From positions 3,350,001-3,414,000 of the forward strand of contig NZ_AP023189.1 in assembly GCF_012767755.2 (NCBI RefSeq): 64,000 nucleotides of DNA, in the 5' to 3' direction. Of the stretch, positions 51,324-59,126 are shown in pieces; the first letter of the stretch is position 1; every line of letters begins with the position of its first letter. The stretch comes from Pseudomonas tohonis (GTDB lineage Bacteria; Pseudomonadota; Gammaproteobacteria; Pseudomonadales; Pseudomonadaceae). Both the position numbers and the translations under genes were made by a program. The notes beneath the pieces were generated by a model that made no database searches, was not told the DNA's origin, and worked only from the letters and a program-made list of their open reading frames with translations.

Positions 51324-52264
51324 GCCGGGCGCGCATCGCCAGCCAGCTGGACGGCACCTTCAACGACCTGCTGCGCGCGCGCCTGCCGGGCGTGGAGGTG
51401 CTGGACCTGCCTCGTGGGGTGCCCAGCACGCTGCCGGGGGACGTACAGGTGCTGCTCGCCGCGCCCCACGCCGATTGGCGCAACGCCGCCGAGCCGCCGT
51501 CCGGCTGGCCCTTCGGCCTGGGCTTCGTGCAGCTGGTGAGCTCGGGGCTGGATTTCTTCCCGCCCTGGCTGTTCGACGGCCCGCCGGTGGCCAGCGCCCG
51601 GGGTGCCACCGCCAGCAGCATCGCCGAGTTCACCCTGGCGGCCATCTTCGCCGCCGCCAAGCAACTGTCCGAGCTGTGGATCGACAGCGCCGACGCCTGG
51701 CGGCAACGCCCACTGGCGTCCTTGGCCGGCAGCACCCTCGGCCTCTACGGCTTCGGCAGCATCGCCCGGGACCTGGCGCGCAAGGCCCTGGCGCTGGACA
51801 TGCAGGTGCTCGCCCTGCGCCGTTCACCCCAACCCTTCGGCCTGGACGGCGTGCAGCGTGCCGCCGACATCCATGAACTCTTCGCTCGCGCCGACCACCT
51901 GGTGCTGGCCGCGCCCGCCACCGCCGAGACGCACCACGTGGTCAACCGCCAGACCCTGGCTTCGGCGCGCCCCGGCCTGCACCTGATCAACGTCGCGCGC
52001 GGCGCCCTGGTGGACCAGGCCGCACTGCTGCAGGCCCTGGACGACGGGCGCCTGGCGCTCGCCAGCCTCGATGTCACCGAGCCCGAGCCGCTGCCGGCCG
52101 GGCACCCGTTCTACCGCCATCCCCGTGTACGGCTGAGCCCCCACACCTCGGCCAACACGCCGCAGGTGTACCGCAACCTCGCCGCGCTGCTGGCGCGCAA
52201 CCTCGAACGTTTCCACAGCGGGCAACCGCTGGAGAACCTGGTGCAGGCCCCGCGTGGCTACTGA
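51320..52264 (+). CDS. D-isomer 2-hydroxyacid dehydrogenase
   Basis: The product has 314 residues. The NAD-binding motif is TLGLYGFGSIARDLARKAL, and the catalytic Arg/Glu/His set is visible in NVARGALVDQ, DVTEPEPLP and SPHTSAN. It would interconvert a 2-hydroxyacid and a 2-oxoacid with NAD(P). The start overlaps the preceding stop (ATGA). The substrate is probably a carbon fragment of the imported compound. Confidence 0.88.
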   Translation: MSRARIASQLDGTFNDLLRARLPGVEVLDLPRGVPSTLPGDVQVLLAAPHADWRNAAEPPSGWPFGLGFVQLVSSGLDFFPPWLFDGPPVASARGATASSIAEFTLAAIFAAAKQLSELWIDSADAWRQRPLASLAGSTLGLYGFGSIARDLARKALALDMQVLALRRSPQPFGLDGVQRAADIHELFARADHLVLAAPATAETHHVVNRQTLASARPGLHLINVARGALVDQAALLQALDDGRLALASLDVTEPEPLPAGHPFYRHPRVRLSPHTSANTPQVYRNLAALLARNLERFHSGQPLENLVQAPRGY

Positions 52265-52292
52265 GCCCGCCGGCCCTTCAAGGAGAAACCGC

Positions 52293-53126
52293 ATGACCGC
52301 CAGGCTGACCGGCCTCACCGGCACCCCGCAACCCACCGCCTACTCGCTGCCCCGCGACGGCCACACCGTATTCCGCTGGCAGGAGCCGCCGCAGCAGCCC
52401 ACGGTCGAGGCTGAGCGCCTGCTGCGCAAGCAGCGCCTGGCCGGCTCCTTCCGCCTGTTCGCCCGCCACGGCTTCGACATGGGCGGCGCCGGGCACATCA
52501 CCGTGCGCGACCCGGAGTTCCCCGATCATTTCTGGGTCAACCCGGTGGGCGTGTACTTCGGCCACATCCGCGTGTCCGACCTGCTGCTGGTCAACCCCCA
52601 CGGCGAGATCGTCGAAGGGCAGGGCGCACTCAACCTCGCCGCCTTCGCCATCCACGCCGCATTGCATGAGGCGCGCCCGGACGTGGTCGCCGCCGCCCAC
52701 GCCCATTCGCTCTATGGCAAGGCCTGGTCCAGCCTCGGGCGCCTGCTCGACCCGCTGACCCAGGACGCCTGCGCCTTCCACGGCAAGCACGCGCTGTTCG
52801 ACAACTTCACCGGCGTGGTGCTGGAAGCCAGCGAGGGCGCGCGCATCGCCGCCACCCTGGGGCCGAGCAACGTCGCGCTGATCCTGCAGAACCACGGCTT
52901 GCTCACGGTGGGCCGCACCGTGGAGGCAGCCGTCTGGCGCTTCATCGCCCTGGACAACGCCGCCCACGCCCAGCTGCTGGCCGAGGCCGCCGGCACGCCC
53001 CGGCCCATTCCCCCGGCCGTAGCCGAACACACCGCACGCCAGGTGGGCACCGAATTCGGCGGCTGGTTCAGCTTCCAGCCCTACTGGGACCGCCTGTTGC
53101 GCGACGAGCCCGACTTCCTCGACTGA
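52293..53126 (+). CDS. Class II aldolase/adducin-family protein
   Basis: The product has 277 residues; the start follows AAGGAGAAA. Zinc-site histidines are in AAHAHSLYG and the late ILQNHGLLTVG, and the acid/base region is near GGAGHITVRDPEF. The family includes aldolases and decarboxylases acting on hydroxy-sugars and hydroxyacids. With the dehydrogenase upstream it suggests a short pathway for the carbon part of the substrate. Confidence 0.86.
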   Translation: MTARLTGLTGTPQPTAYSLPRDGHTVFRWQEPPQQPTVEAERLLRKQRLAGSFRLFARHGFDMGGAGHITVRDPEFPDHFWVNPVGVYFGHIRVSDLLLVNPHGEIVEGQGALNLAAFAIHAALHEARPDVVAAAHAHSLYGKAWSSLGRLLDPLTQDACAFHGKHALFDNFTGVVLEASEGARIAATLGPSNVALILQNHGLLTVGRTVEAAVWRFIALDNAAHAQLLAEAAGTPRPIPPAVAEHTARQVGTEFGGWFSFQPYWDRLLRDEPDFLD

Positions 53127-53141
53127 TTGCAAGGAGCACCC

Positions 53142-54095
53142 ATGAACCGCCGTCACTTCCTCCAGTATTCCGCCCTGGCCGGGCTCGCCTGCGCGCTGCC
53201 CACGGCCTTCGCCCGGGACTGGAACGGCATCGGCCTCAACGTGGCCACCTACAAGGGCGCGGCGCCCACCTTCTTCGACGAGGCAGGCATCGAGCGCCCG
53301 CCCTATGCGGTGAAGTACGCCGAATTCAACGGCGGCAACCTCGGTTTCGAGGCACTGATCAGCGGCACCCTGGACCTGGCGCCCATGAGCGAGATCCCGC
53401 CGATCTTCGGCATCCGCAACCAGGCGCCGGTGAAGCTCATCGCCGTGCTTACCGGCGACGTCAACAACCAGGCCTTCGTGGTGCCCAAGGGCTCGGCCAT
53501 GCAGTCCCTGGCGGAGCTACCGGGCAAGCGCGTGGGCTACATCCGCTCCACCTCCTCGCACTACATGCTGCTGCGCGCATTGAAGGAGCAGGGCCTGACC
53601 CTGGCCGACATCCAGCCCTTCGCGCTGACGCCCCAGGATGGTTTCGCCGCCTTCCAGAACGGCAACCTGGATGTCTGGGTGACCTTCGGCTACTTCATCC
53701 AGCTGGCCGAGCTGCGCAGTGGGGCGCGGGTGCTGCGCACGGGGCAGGGCTACCTCTCCGGCAACTACGTGATCGCTGCCAACCAGCGCGCCATCGACGA
53801 CCCGGGCAAGCGCGCGGCCATCGAGGACTACGTCCAGCGCGAGTACCGCAGCTGGCAATGGGTGCAGCACAATCCGGAGGCCTGGGCGGCCAAGAGCGAG
53901 AAGATCCTCGGCATCCCCCGCGAGGTGTTCCTCGCCCAGTACAAGGCCCAGAGCGGGCCCCGCGTGCTGCAGGCGGTGGACGACGCCGCCGTGCGCTCCC
54001 AGCAGGCCGTTGCCGACACCTTCTTCGAGGCCGGTGTGCTGCCGCAGCGGCTGGACGTGGCGCCGCTTTGGGATCGGAGCTTCCGCTGGGGCTGA
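53142..54095 (+). CDS. Periplasmic binding protein for sulfonate/taurine-type compounds
   Basis: The product has 317 residues with an AAGGAGC ribosome site. It starts MNRRHFLQYSALAGLACALP, a twin-arginine-like or Sec signal. The mature part shows NMT1/SsuA features (GTLDLAPMSEIPPIFG, LPGKRVGYIRSTSSHYM, AFQNGNLDVWVTFGYF). It should feed the permease and ATPase at 48527-50127. Ligand unknown. Confidence 0.88.
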   Translation: MNRRHFLQYSALAGLACALPTAFARDWNGIGLNVATYKGAAPTFFDEAGIERPPYAVKYAEFNGGNLGFEALISGTLDLAPMSEIPPIFGIRNQAPVKLIAVLTGDVNNQAFVVPKGSAMQSLAELPGKRVGYIRSTSSHYMLLRALKEQGLTLADIQPFALTPQDGFAAFQNGNLDVWVTFGYFIQLAELRSGARVLRTGQGYLSGNYVIAANQRAIDDPGKRAAIEDYVQREYRSWQWVQHNPEAWAAKSEKILGIPREVFLAQYKAQSGPRVLQAVDDAAVRSQQAVADTFFEAGVLPQRLDVAPLWDRSFRWG

Positions 54096-54132
54096 GCCCG
54101 TCACGTACCCCAGGCATCCAAGGATCGGTTCC

Positions 54133-55341
54133 ATGCACCTCAAGCCAACCCTGATCGCCCTGGCACTGCTCACCGGCAGCGCCCAGGCCGCCGACGTCCC
54201 GCCCGCTATCCGCGCCCTCCACGAGCGGCTGCTGGTACTCGACAGCCACCTCGACACCCCCATGCAACTGGCGCGGCCCGGCTGGGACATCAGCCAGCGT
54301 CATCGCTACGCCGACGACCTGTCCCAGGTCGACCTGCCGCGCATGCGCGAGGGCGGGCTGGATGGCGGCTTCTTCGCCGTGTTCACGCCCCAGGGCCCGC
54401 GCACGCCGGAGGGGCGCACCCTGGCCAGCGAGCACGGCCTGGCGGTGATCACGCGCATCCGCGACATGGTCGCCGCGCGGCCCGATGAACTCGCCCTGGC
54501 CACGCGGGCGGATGAGGTGCCCGGCATCGTCGCCTCGGGGCGCCGCGTGGTGCTGATCAGCATGGAGAACGCCGAGCCCCTGGCCGCCGACCCGGGCCGC
54601 CTGGCCACCTACCAGCGCCTGGGGCTGCGCATGCTCGGCCTGGTGCACGCGCAGAACAATTCATTCGCCGACTCGGCCACCGCGCTGCCGGAATGGCACG
54701 GCCTCAGCCCGGCCGGGCGCGAACTGGTGGGTGAGGCCAACCGGCTGGGCATTCTCATCGATGTGTCCCATGCCTCCGACGCGGTGTTCGACCAGGTGCT
54801 GGCGCTGTCCCGCGCGCCGGTGATCGCCTCGCACTCCGGCGCCCGCGCCATCGGCCCGCACCCGCGCAACCTCGACGACGCGCGCCTGCGCAGGCTCGCG
54901 GAGAAGGGCGGGGTGGTGCAGGTCAACAGCTTCCCCAGCGATCTCGTGCCGCGTGCGCCCAACCCGGAGCGGGACAAGGTCCTGGCGCCGCTGTACCGCG
55001 AGTTCCGCCTGGCCGCCAGCCTCTCCCCGGAACAGGTGGCCGACCTCGCTCGGCGTATTCGCGAGGCCGATGCACGCTACCCGTTGCCACCCACACGCCT
55101 GGACGACTTCATGGCGCACCTGCTGCACATCCTCGATGTGGTCGGCCCGCAACACGTCGGCATCGGCGCCGACTGGGACGGTGGCGGCGGCGTGGAAGGC
55201 CTGCGCGACGTCAGCGACCTGCCACGCATCAGCCAACGCCTGCTCGCCGCCGGCTACAGCGAGCAGGACCTCGCCGCGATCTGGGGCGGCAACCTGCTGC
55301 GGGTGCTGGCGGTAGCGGAAGCAAACGCCACCTCGAAGTAG
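54133..55341 (+). CDS. Exported membrane dipeptidase family (M19) enzyme
   Basis: The product has 402 residues with a Sec signal (LKPTLIALALLTGSAQAA). The dinuclear zinc motifs are visible: DSHLDTPM, the bridging Glu region in ISMENAEPL, IDVSHASDAVF, IASHSGARAI and the late GIGADWDGGG. It hydrolyses dipeptides, including those with D or dehydro residues. As the last gene of the operon it might release a cysteine- or mercapto-containing residue from a periplasmic peptide; that is inference. Confidence 0.9.
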   Translation: MHLKPTLIALALLTGSAQAADVPPAIRALHERLLVLDSHLDTPMQLARPGWDISQRHRYADDLSQVDLPRMREGGLDGGFFAVFTPQGPRTPEGRTLASEHGLAVITRIRDMVAARPDELALATRADEVPGIVASGRRVVLISMENAEPLAADPGRLATYQRLGLRMLGLVHAQNNSFADSATALPEWHGLSPAGRELVGEANRLGILIDVSHASDAVFDQVLALSRAPVIASHSGARAIGPHPRNLDDARLRRLAEKGGVVQVNSFPSDLVPRAPNPERDKVLAPLYREFRLAASLSPEQVADLARRIREADARYPLPPTRLDDFMAHLLHILDVVGPQHVGIGADWDGGGGVEGLRDVSDLPRISQRLLAAGYSEQDLAAIWGGNLLRVLAVAEANATSK

Positions 55342-55399
55342 CCCGGGCTTCAGCCCGGGAGCGGGGTTTCCGCTGCCCCCGGACTGAAGTCCGGGCTAC
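55338..55399. repeat. Inverted repeat with GTAGCCCGG ends
   Basis: gtagcccgg (55338-55346) is the reverse complement of ccgggctac (55391-55399), with further internal palindromes (cccgggcttcagcccggg). It begins at the dipeptidase stop codon and may act as its 3' end. Confidence 0.7.
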
Positions 55400-55445
55400 G
55401 GACCGTAGGTTGGCGCCGAGCGTAGCGAGGCCCAACGCAGTGATC
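55379..55445 (+). repeat. 67-bp direct repeat, copy 1
   Basis: This segment is repeated at 56422-56488 with a single base difference. It contains gaccgtaggttggcgccgag and caacgcagtgatc. The two copies flank the genes at 55463 and 55806. Confidence 0.85.
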
Positions 55446-55462
55446 GCCGACACCGCTATTCG

Positions 55463-55732
55463 TCAGGGCGGTCCGTCTTGGGTGCTGCAGCGATCGCCAT
55501 GTTGATCGCATACCCAGGTGATGTATTGCGCCCAGAGCCGCCTGTATGGATTCTCTGGACTCATGCTGCCCATTGCCGGAAGAACATGGTTGTGCAGAGC
55601 ACCGACCCAGAAAGATGGGGTCTTGTAATCAAGAAGGGCCATTGGGAAGACTGCGAAAGGTATTGCGGGTAGCAGCACTGCGGCCGCAGTAGTCAAATAG
55701 GCTGCTATGCGCAGCGAGGCTTTCCTTTTCAT
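55463..55732 (-). CDS. Small secreted or membrane-anchored protein
   Basis: The product has 89 residues with a GGAGAACAG ribosome site. A basic start (MKRKASLR) and a hydrophobic segment (IAAYLTTAAAVLLPAIPFAV) form a signal or anchor. The rest (NPYRRLWAQYITWVCDQHGD) has two cysteines near the end. No family recognised. It lies between the two 67-bp direct repeats. Confidence 0.65.
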   Translation of the reverse strand: MKRKASLRIAAYLTTAAAVLLPAIPFAVFPMALLDYKTPSFWVGALHNHVLPAMGSMSPENPYRRLWAQYITWVCDQHGDRCSTQDGPP

Positions 55733-55805
55733 CTGTTCTCCATGTCCCCGATATCCTCCGGCTACAAACGATGGGTGCTCGTCGGAAGACTGGTGAGGCG
55801 CAGGG

Positions 55806-56321
55806 TCAATGAACCTCGTACCTTGGCAGCACGTTCATGTTGTAGGTCGCGGTAAAACTATGCCCCGTGTCATTCCTGCGGATCAGAACCAGGGCGTAGC
55901 CCGAATCACCCTCGGGCGCCGGCAGCCAAATTATCGAAGCCTCCCGGTAGCCATCGTCCGTACCTCTCCAGTCGTCCTTGGCAATCAGTTCACTTAGCCG
56001 GAACCATCTACCGCTTTCCCTGGCAAACAGATAGGACAGGGTGTTCATGTGCGCGGTATGCGTAACCAACTCGGAGCAGGCCATCTCGAATTCGAGAGCT
56101 TCCTCCGAACTCCAGCTGACTATGCCCTCTGCCCAGTGATCCTTTCCCAGTTCATAGCTGAGGGTGGTGAAACCATCGGGATGCTCCACGAATCCGGGTT
56201 GTTTCTTGAGCTTTTTTGCCGAGCGCTCTGCGTCCTCTCGAGAGGCATACGCGCCAATGATTCGATGGTCTCGAATCCCGTCTGATGATTCACAGATGTG
56301 CATGAGCAGATAGATATGCAT
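55806..56321 (-). CDS. DUF7336-like hypothetical protein
   Basis: The product has 171 residues from MHIYLLMHICESSDG at 56321; an ATG four codons earlier is possible, and neither has a good ribosome site. The N-terminal motif (short strand, then IIGAYASREDAERSAKKLKK, GFVEHPDGFTTLSYELGKDH, W) is typical of small DUF7336-type domains. The C-terminal half has a further beta-rich domain (ALVLIRRNDTGHSFTATYNM). AT-richer than neighbours. Function unknown. Confidence 0.7.
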   Translation of the reverse strand: MHIYLLMHICESSDGIRDHRIIGAYASREDAERSAKKLKKQPGFVEHPDGFTTLSYELGKDHWAEGIVSWSSEEALEFEMACSELVTHTAHMNTLSYLFARESGRWFRLSELIAKDDWRGTDDGYREASIIWLPAPEGDSGYALVLIRRNDTGHSFTATYNMNVLPRYEVH

Positions 56322-56416
56322 GGTCCTGGTCATAAGCTGTGGTGATTGGCTGAAACGGTGATCGTAACCACTGCGGTTGGAGTGTGCCCAGTGCGTCCGC
56401 AAGGTTGGAGTGGGCG

Positions 56417-56442
56417 GTAGCCCGGACTGAAGTCCGGGCTAC
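56417..56442. repeat. GTAGCCCGG palindrome
   Basis: gtagcccggact and agtccgggctac form a near-perfect palindrome around ga. It belongs to the class seen at 27839 and 55338. Confidence 0.7.
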
Positions 56443-56488
56443 GGACCGTAGGTTGGCGCCGAGCGCAGCGAGGCCCAACGCAGTGATC
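56422..56488 (+). repeat. 67-bp direct repeat, copy 2
   Basis: Second copy of the element at 55379-55445, differing by one base (gcgcagcg in place of gcgtagcg). Same orientation. Confidence 0.85.
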
Positions 56489-56545
56489 TCCAACCCCGCA
56501 ACGTTGGGCTTCGTACCTCAGCCCAACCTGCGGTGGTGCCACGCC

Positions 56546-56571
56546 CTTCGCGAGCAGAGCTCGCTCCTACG
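56546..56571. repeat. REP-type palindrome, inverted copy
   Basis: The reverse complement of the REP core found at 10804 and 11967 (cttcgcgagcagagctcgct and following bases). Confidence 0.75.
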
Positions 56572-56892
56572 ATCGCCATCCCGTCTCGTCAGCTCCGCGC
56601 TCCCGCCAACACCGCGCCGCCCGTGCCTTGGGTCGAGCGGGCATGATGTTTCAAGATGATTATGCGTTTCGCGCAATATGCGGATTGGTAAAAATGAAAC
56701 ATTTTAATATTTGCATATGCTCAAAATGTATTTCTCTTATCAAATTCCGCCCCATAGGATGGCTCCACATAGAGCGATTTCGAAGCTCTCGTATGTAAAT
56801 CTATAACCGGATGCGATATCCGGATGCAGCCAGGGAAGGGCGCCATCGGGCGAGCCGTGCCTGGTGGAAGGGAATCAAGGAGAGTGCCTGCA
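56572..56892. other. Promoter region of the amine oxidase operon
   Basis: AT-rich between 56650 and 56760, with words such as gcgcaatatgcg and ttgcatatgc that could hold promoter or regulator sites. No gene seen. The AAGGAGAG ribosome site of the next gene is at the right end. Confidence 0.45.
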
Positions 56893-58479
56893 ATGCCTTT
56901 GACCAGACGACAGCTCATCGCCCGTATCGGTGCCGTTGGGGGCTACCGCGCCGCCATGGCGGCCATGGGTGTGCTCGGGGTGATGAGCCCGGCCACGGGT
57001 GCCAGCCAGGAGAACTACGCGGCGCTGCAACCGGCCAGCGGGCTGGGGCAGGGCGCCAGCGTAACCGTGGTCGGTGCCGGCATCGGCGGGCTGGTGGCGG
57101 CCTACGAGCTGCGCAAGGCCGGTTTCGCCGTGACCCTGCTGGAGGCCCGCGAGCGGGTCGGCGGGCGCAACTGGACGCTGCGCCGTGGCGATCGCGTCGA
57201 GTACACCGACGGCACCACCCAGGTCGCCGACTTCGACGAAGGCTTCTACTTCAACGCCGGCCCCGCGCGCCTGCCCAGCCACCACCAGCTGATGCTCGGC
57301 TACTGCCGCGAGCTGGGCGTGGAGCTGGAGGTGCTGGTCAACACCAGCCGCAACGCCCTGGTGCGCCCGGACCTGTCCGCGCCGCCGATGCAGATCCGCC
57401 AGGCGGTGAACGACAGCCGTGGCCACATCGCCGAGCTGCTAGCCAAGGCGGTCAACCGCCAGGCCCTGGACCAGGAGCTGAACGCGGCCGACCGGCAGAA
57501 CCTGCTGGGCTTCCTCAAGACCTGGGGTGACCTGTCGGAGAAGCTCGACTACCTCGGCTCGGCGCGCTCCGGCTACAAGGTCTGGCCCGGTGCCGGCGAC
57601 CAGCTGGCGCAGAAGAACGAGCCGCTGCCGCTGCGCACGCTGCTCAACCCGGCCCTGGGCACCGCGCTGATGATCGACGAATACCCGGAGTTCTCGCCCA
57701 CCATGTTCCAGCCGGTGGGCGGCATGGACCGCATCCCGGCGGCCTTCCAGCGCCACCTGCAGTCGTCCCTGCGTCTGGGGGCGGAGGTGCGCTCCATCCG
57801 CAACCACGAGGACCGCGTGGAGATCGGCTACCGCGACCGCCGCAGCGGCCGCGAGCAGCAGGTGACCAGCGACTACGCGGTGATCGCGCTGCCGCTGCCG
57901 CTGCTGGCCAGGATCGACAGCAACTTCACCGCCCCGGTGCGCCAGGCGATCTCGGCGGTGCAGTTCGGCTACGCCAACAAGGTGGCCTGGCAGTCGCGGC
58001 GCTTCTGGGAGACCGACTACCAGATCTACGGCGGGCTTTCCTTCATCAACCAGGAGGCCTCCGGGCTCTGGTACCCCAGCGGCGGCTTCAACCAGGCCGA
58101 GGGCATCCTCATCGCCGCGTACAACAACGGCGAGGTGGCGCGCAAATTCGGCGACAAGGGCATCGACGAGCAGATCGCCCTGTCGCGCCAGGCCGTGGAG
58201 CTGCTGCACCCCGGCCACGGGCAGGACCTGCGCAAGCCGCTGGCCATCGCCTGGAACCGCATTCCCCACAGCCTCGGCCCCTGGATCAGCCACGAGGTGG
58301 CGGAGCCGGACTACGGCCTGCTCAACCAGGCCCAGGGCCGCGTGCACCTGACCAGCGACGGCCTCGCCCACAGCGGCGTGGGCATCTGGCAGGAAGCCGC
58401 CGCCGGCGCTGCCCGGCGCGTGGTGCGGAACATCTTCGAGCGTGCGCAAGGCACGTCGCAACACCGGCAAACGGCCTGA
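56893..58479 (+). CDS. Exported flavin amine oxidase (monoamine-oxidase family)
   Basis: The product has 528 residues. The start at 56893 follows AAGGAGAG by 9 bases. The N-terminus MPLTRRQLIARIG is a twin-arginine signal followed by a hydrophobic stretch, so a folded FAD protein would be exported. The dinucleotide motif is VTVVGAGIGGLVAAYELRKA and the FAD glutamate region is LLEARERVGGRNW. The C-terminal block includes LTSDGLAHSGVGIWQEAA. It would oxidise a primary or secondary amine in the periplasm. RidA, encoded next, could clear the reactive imine. Confidence 0.88.
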   Translation: MPLTRRQLIARIGAVGGYRAAMAAMGVLGVMSPATGASQENYAALQPASGLGQGASVTVVGAGIGGLVAAYELRKAGFAVTLLEARERVGGRNWTLRRGDRVEYTDGTTQVADFDEGFYFNAGPARLPSHHQLMLGYCRELGVELEVLVNTSRNALVRPDLSAPPMQIRQAVNDSRGHIAELLAKAVNRQALDQELNAADRQNLLGFLKTWGDLSEKLDYLGSARSGYKVWPGAGDQLAQKNEPLPLRTLLNPALGTALMIDEYPEFSPTMFQPVGGMDRIPAAFQRHLQSSLRLGAEVRSIRNHEDRVEIGYRDRRSGREQQVTSDYAVIALPLPLLARIDSNFTAPVRQAISAVQFGYANKVAWQSRRFWETDYQIYGGLSFINQEASGLWYPSGGFNQAEGILIAAYNNGEVARKFGDKGIDEQIALSRQAVELLHPGHGQDLRKPLAIAWNRIPHSLGPWISHEVAEPDYGLLNQAQGRVHLTSDGLAHSGVGIWQEAAAGAARRVVRNIFERAQGTSQHRQTA

Positions 58480-58568
58480 ACCACGCCGCGCCGCATCCAT
58501 AACCAGATCCACCTGCCAGGTAGCGGACCTCCGAGGCTGGCGCCAACACAGACCTTGGAGCTTTCGCG

Positions 58569-59063
58569 ATGCCTTTCAAACATGCCCTTCTGGGGTTGGG
58601 GGTCCTTTTCGCCACCGTCGGCCAGGCCGCGGAGATCGAGCGGGTGCCCTCGACCTATCCCAACTCGCCGATCCTGCAGTCGGCGACCCTGCCGCCGGGC
58701 ACGGCGCTGACCTTCGTCTCCGGCATCCTCCCGGACCCTGCCGACCCCAAGGCCGCCAAGGACGACCTGCGCGCCGCCGGCGACACCGAGGCGCAGACCG
58801 TCGCCGTGCTTCGCAAGGTGGAGGCAGCCCTGGCCCCGCGCGGCCTCGGCCTGGGCGATGTGGTGCAACTGCGGGTGTACCTGGTGGGCGACCCGAAACT
58901 GGACGGGCGCATGGACTTCGAGGGCCTGCAGCGCGGCTTCCGGCAGTTCTTCGGCAGCGAGAAGCAGCCGCTGAAGCCGACCCGCACCACGGTGCAGGTG
59001 GCCGGGCTGGTGTTGCCCGGCGCGCTGATCGAAGTCGAGGCGGTGGCCGCCAAGGCCCGCTGA
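58569..59063 (+). CDS. Exported RidA-family protein
   Basis: The product has 164 residues with a Sec signal (LLGLGVLFATVGQAAE). The mature protein has the RidA/YjgF trimer fold: FVSGILPD, a helix with TVAVLRKVEAALAPRGLGLG, VVQLRVYLVGD, and PTRTTVQVAGLVLPGALIEV. The arginine that binds carboxylates is kept in PTRTTVQV. RidA proteins hydrolyse enamines and imines. Location after an exported amine oxidase suggests periplasmic work on its product. Confidence 0.87.
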   Translation: MPFKHALLGLGVLFATVGQAAEIERVPSTYPNSPILQSATLPPGTALTFVSGILPDPADPKAAKDDLRAAGDTEAQTVAVLRKVEAALAPRGLGLGDVVQLRVYLVGDPKLDGRMDFEGLQRGFRQFFGSEKQPLKPTRTTVQVAGLVLPGALIEVEAVAAKAR

Positions 59064-59126
59064 CCCAATCCCCCACAGATCGAGCCAGATGCGGCCGGGT
59101 TGCGGTCGCCTACAGGAAGTCCCGTG

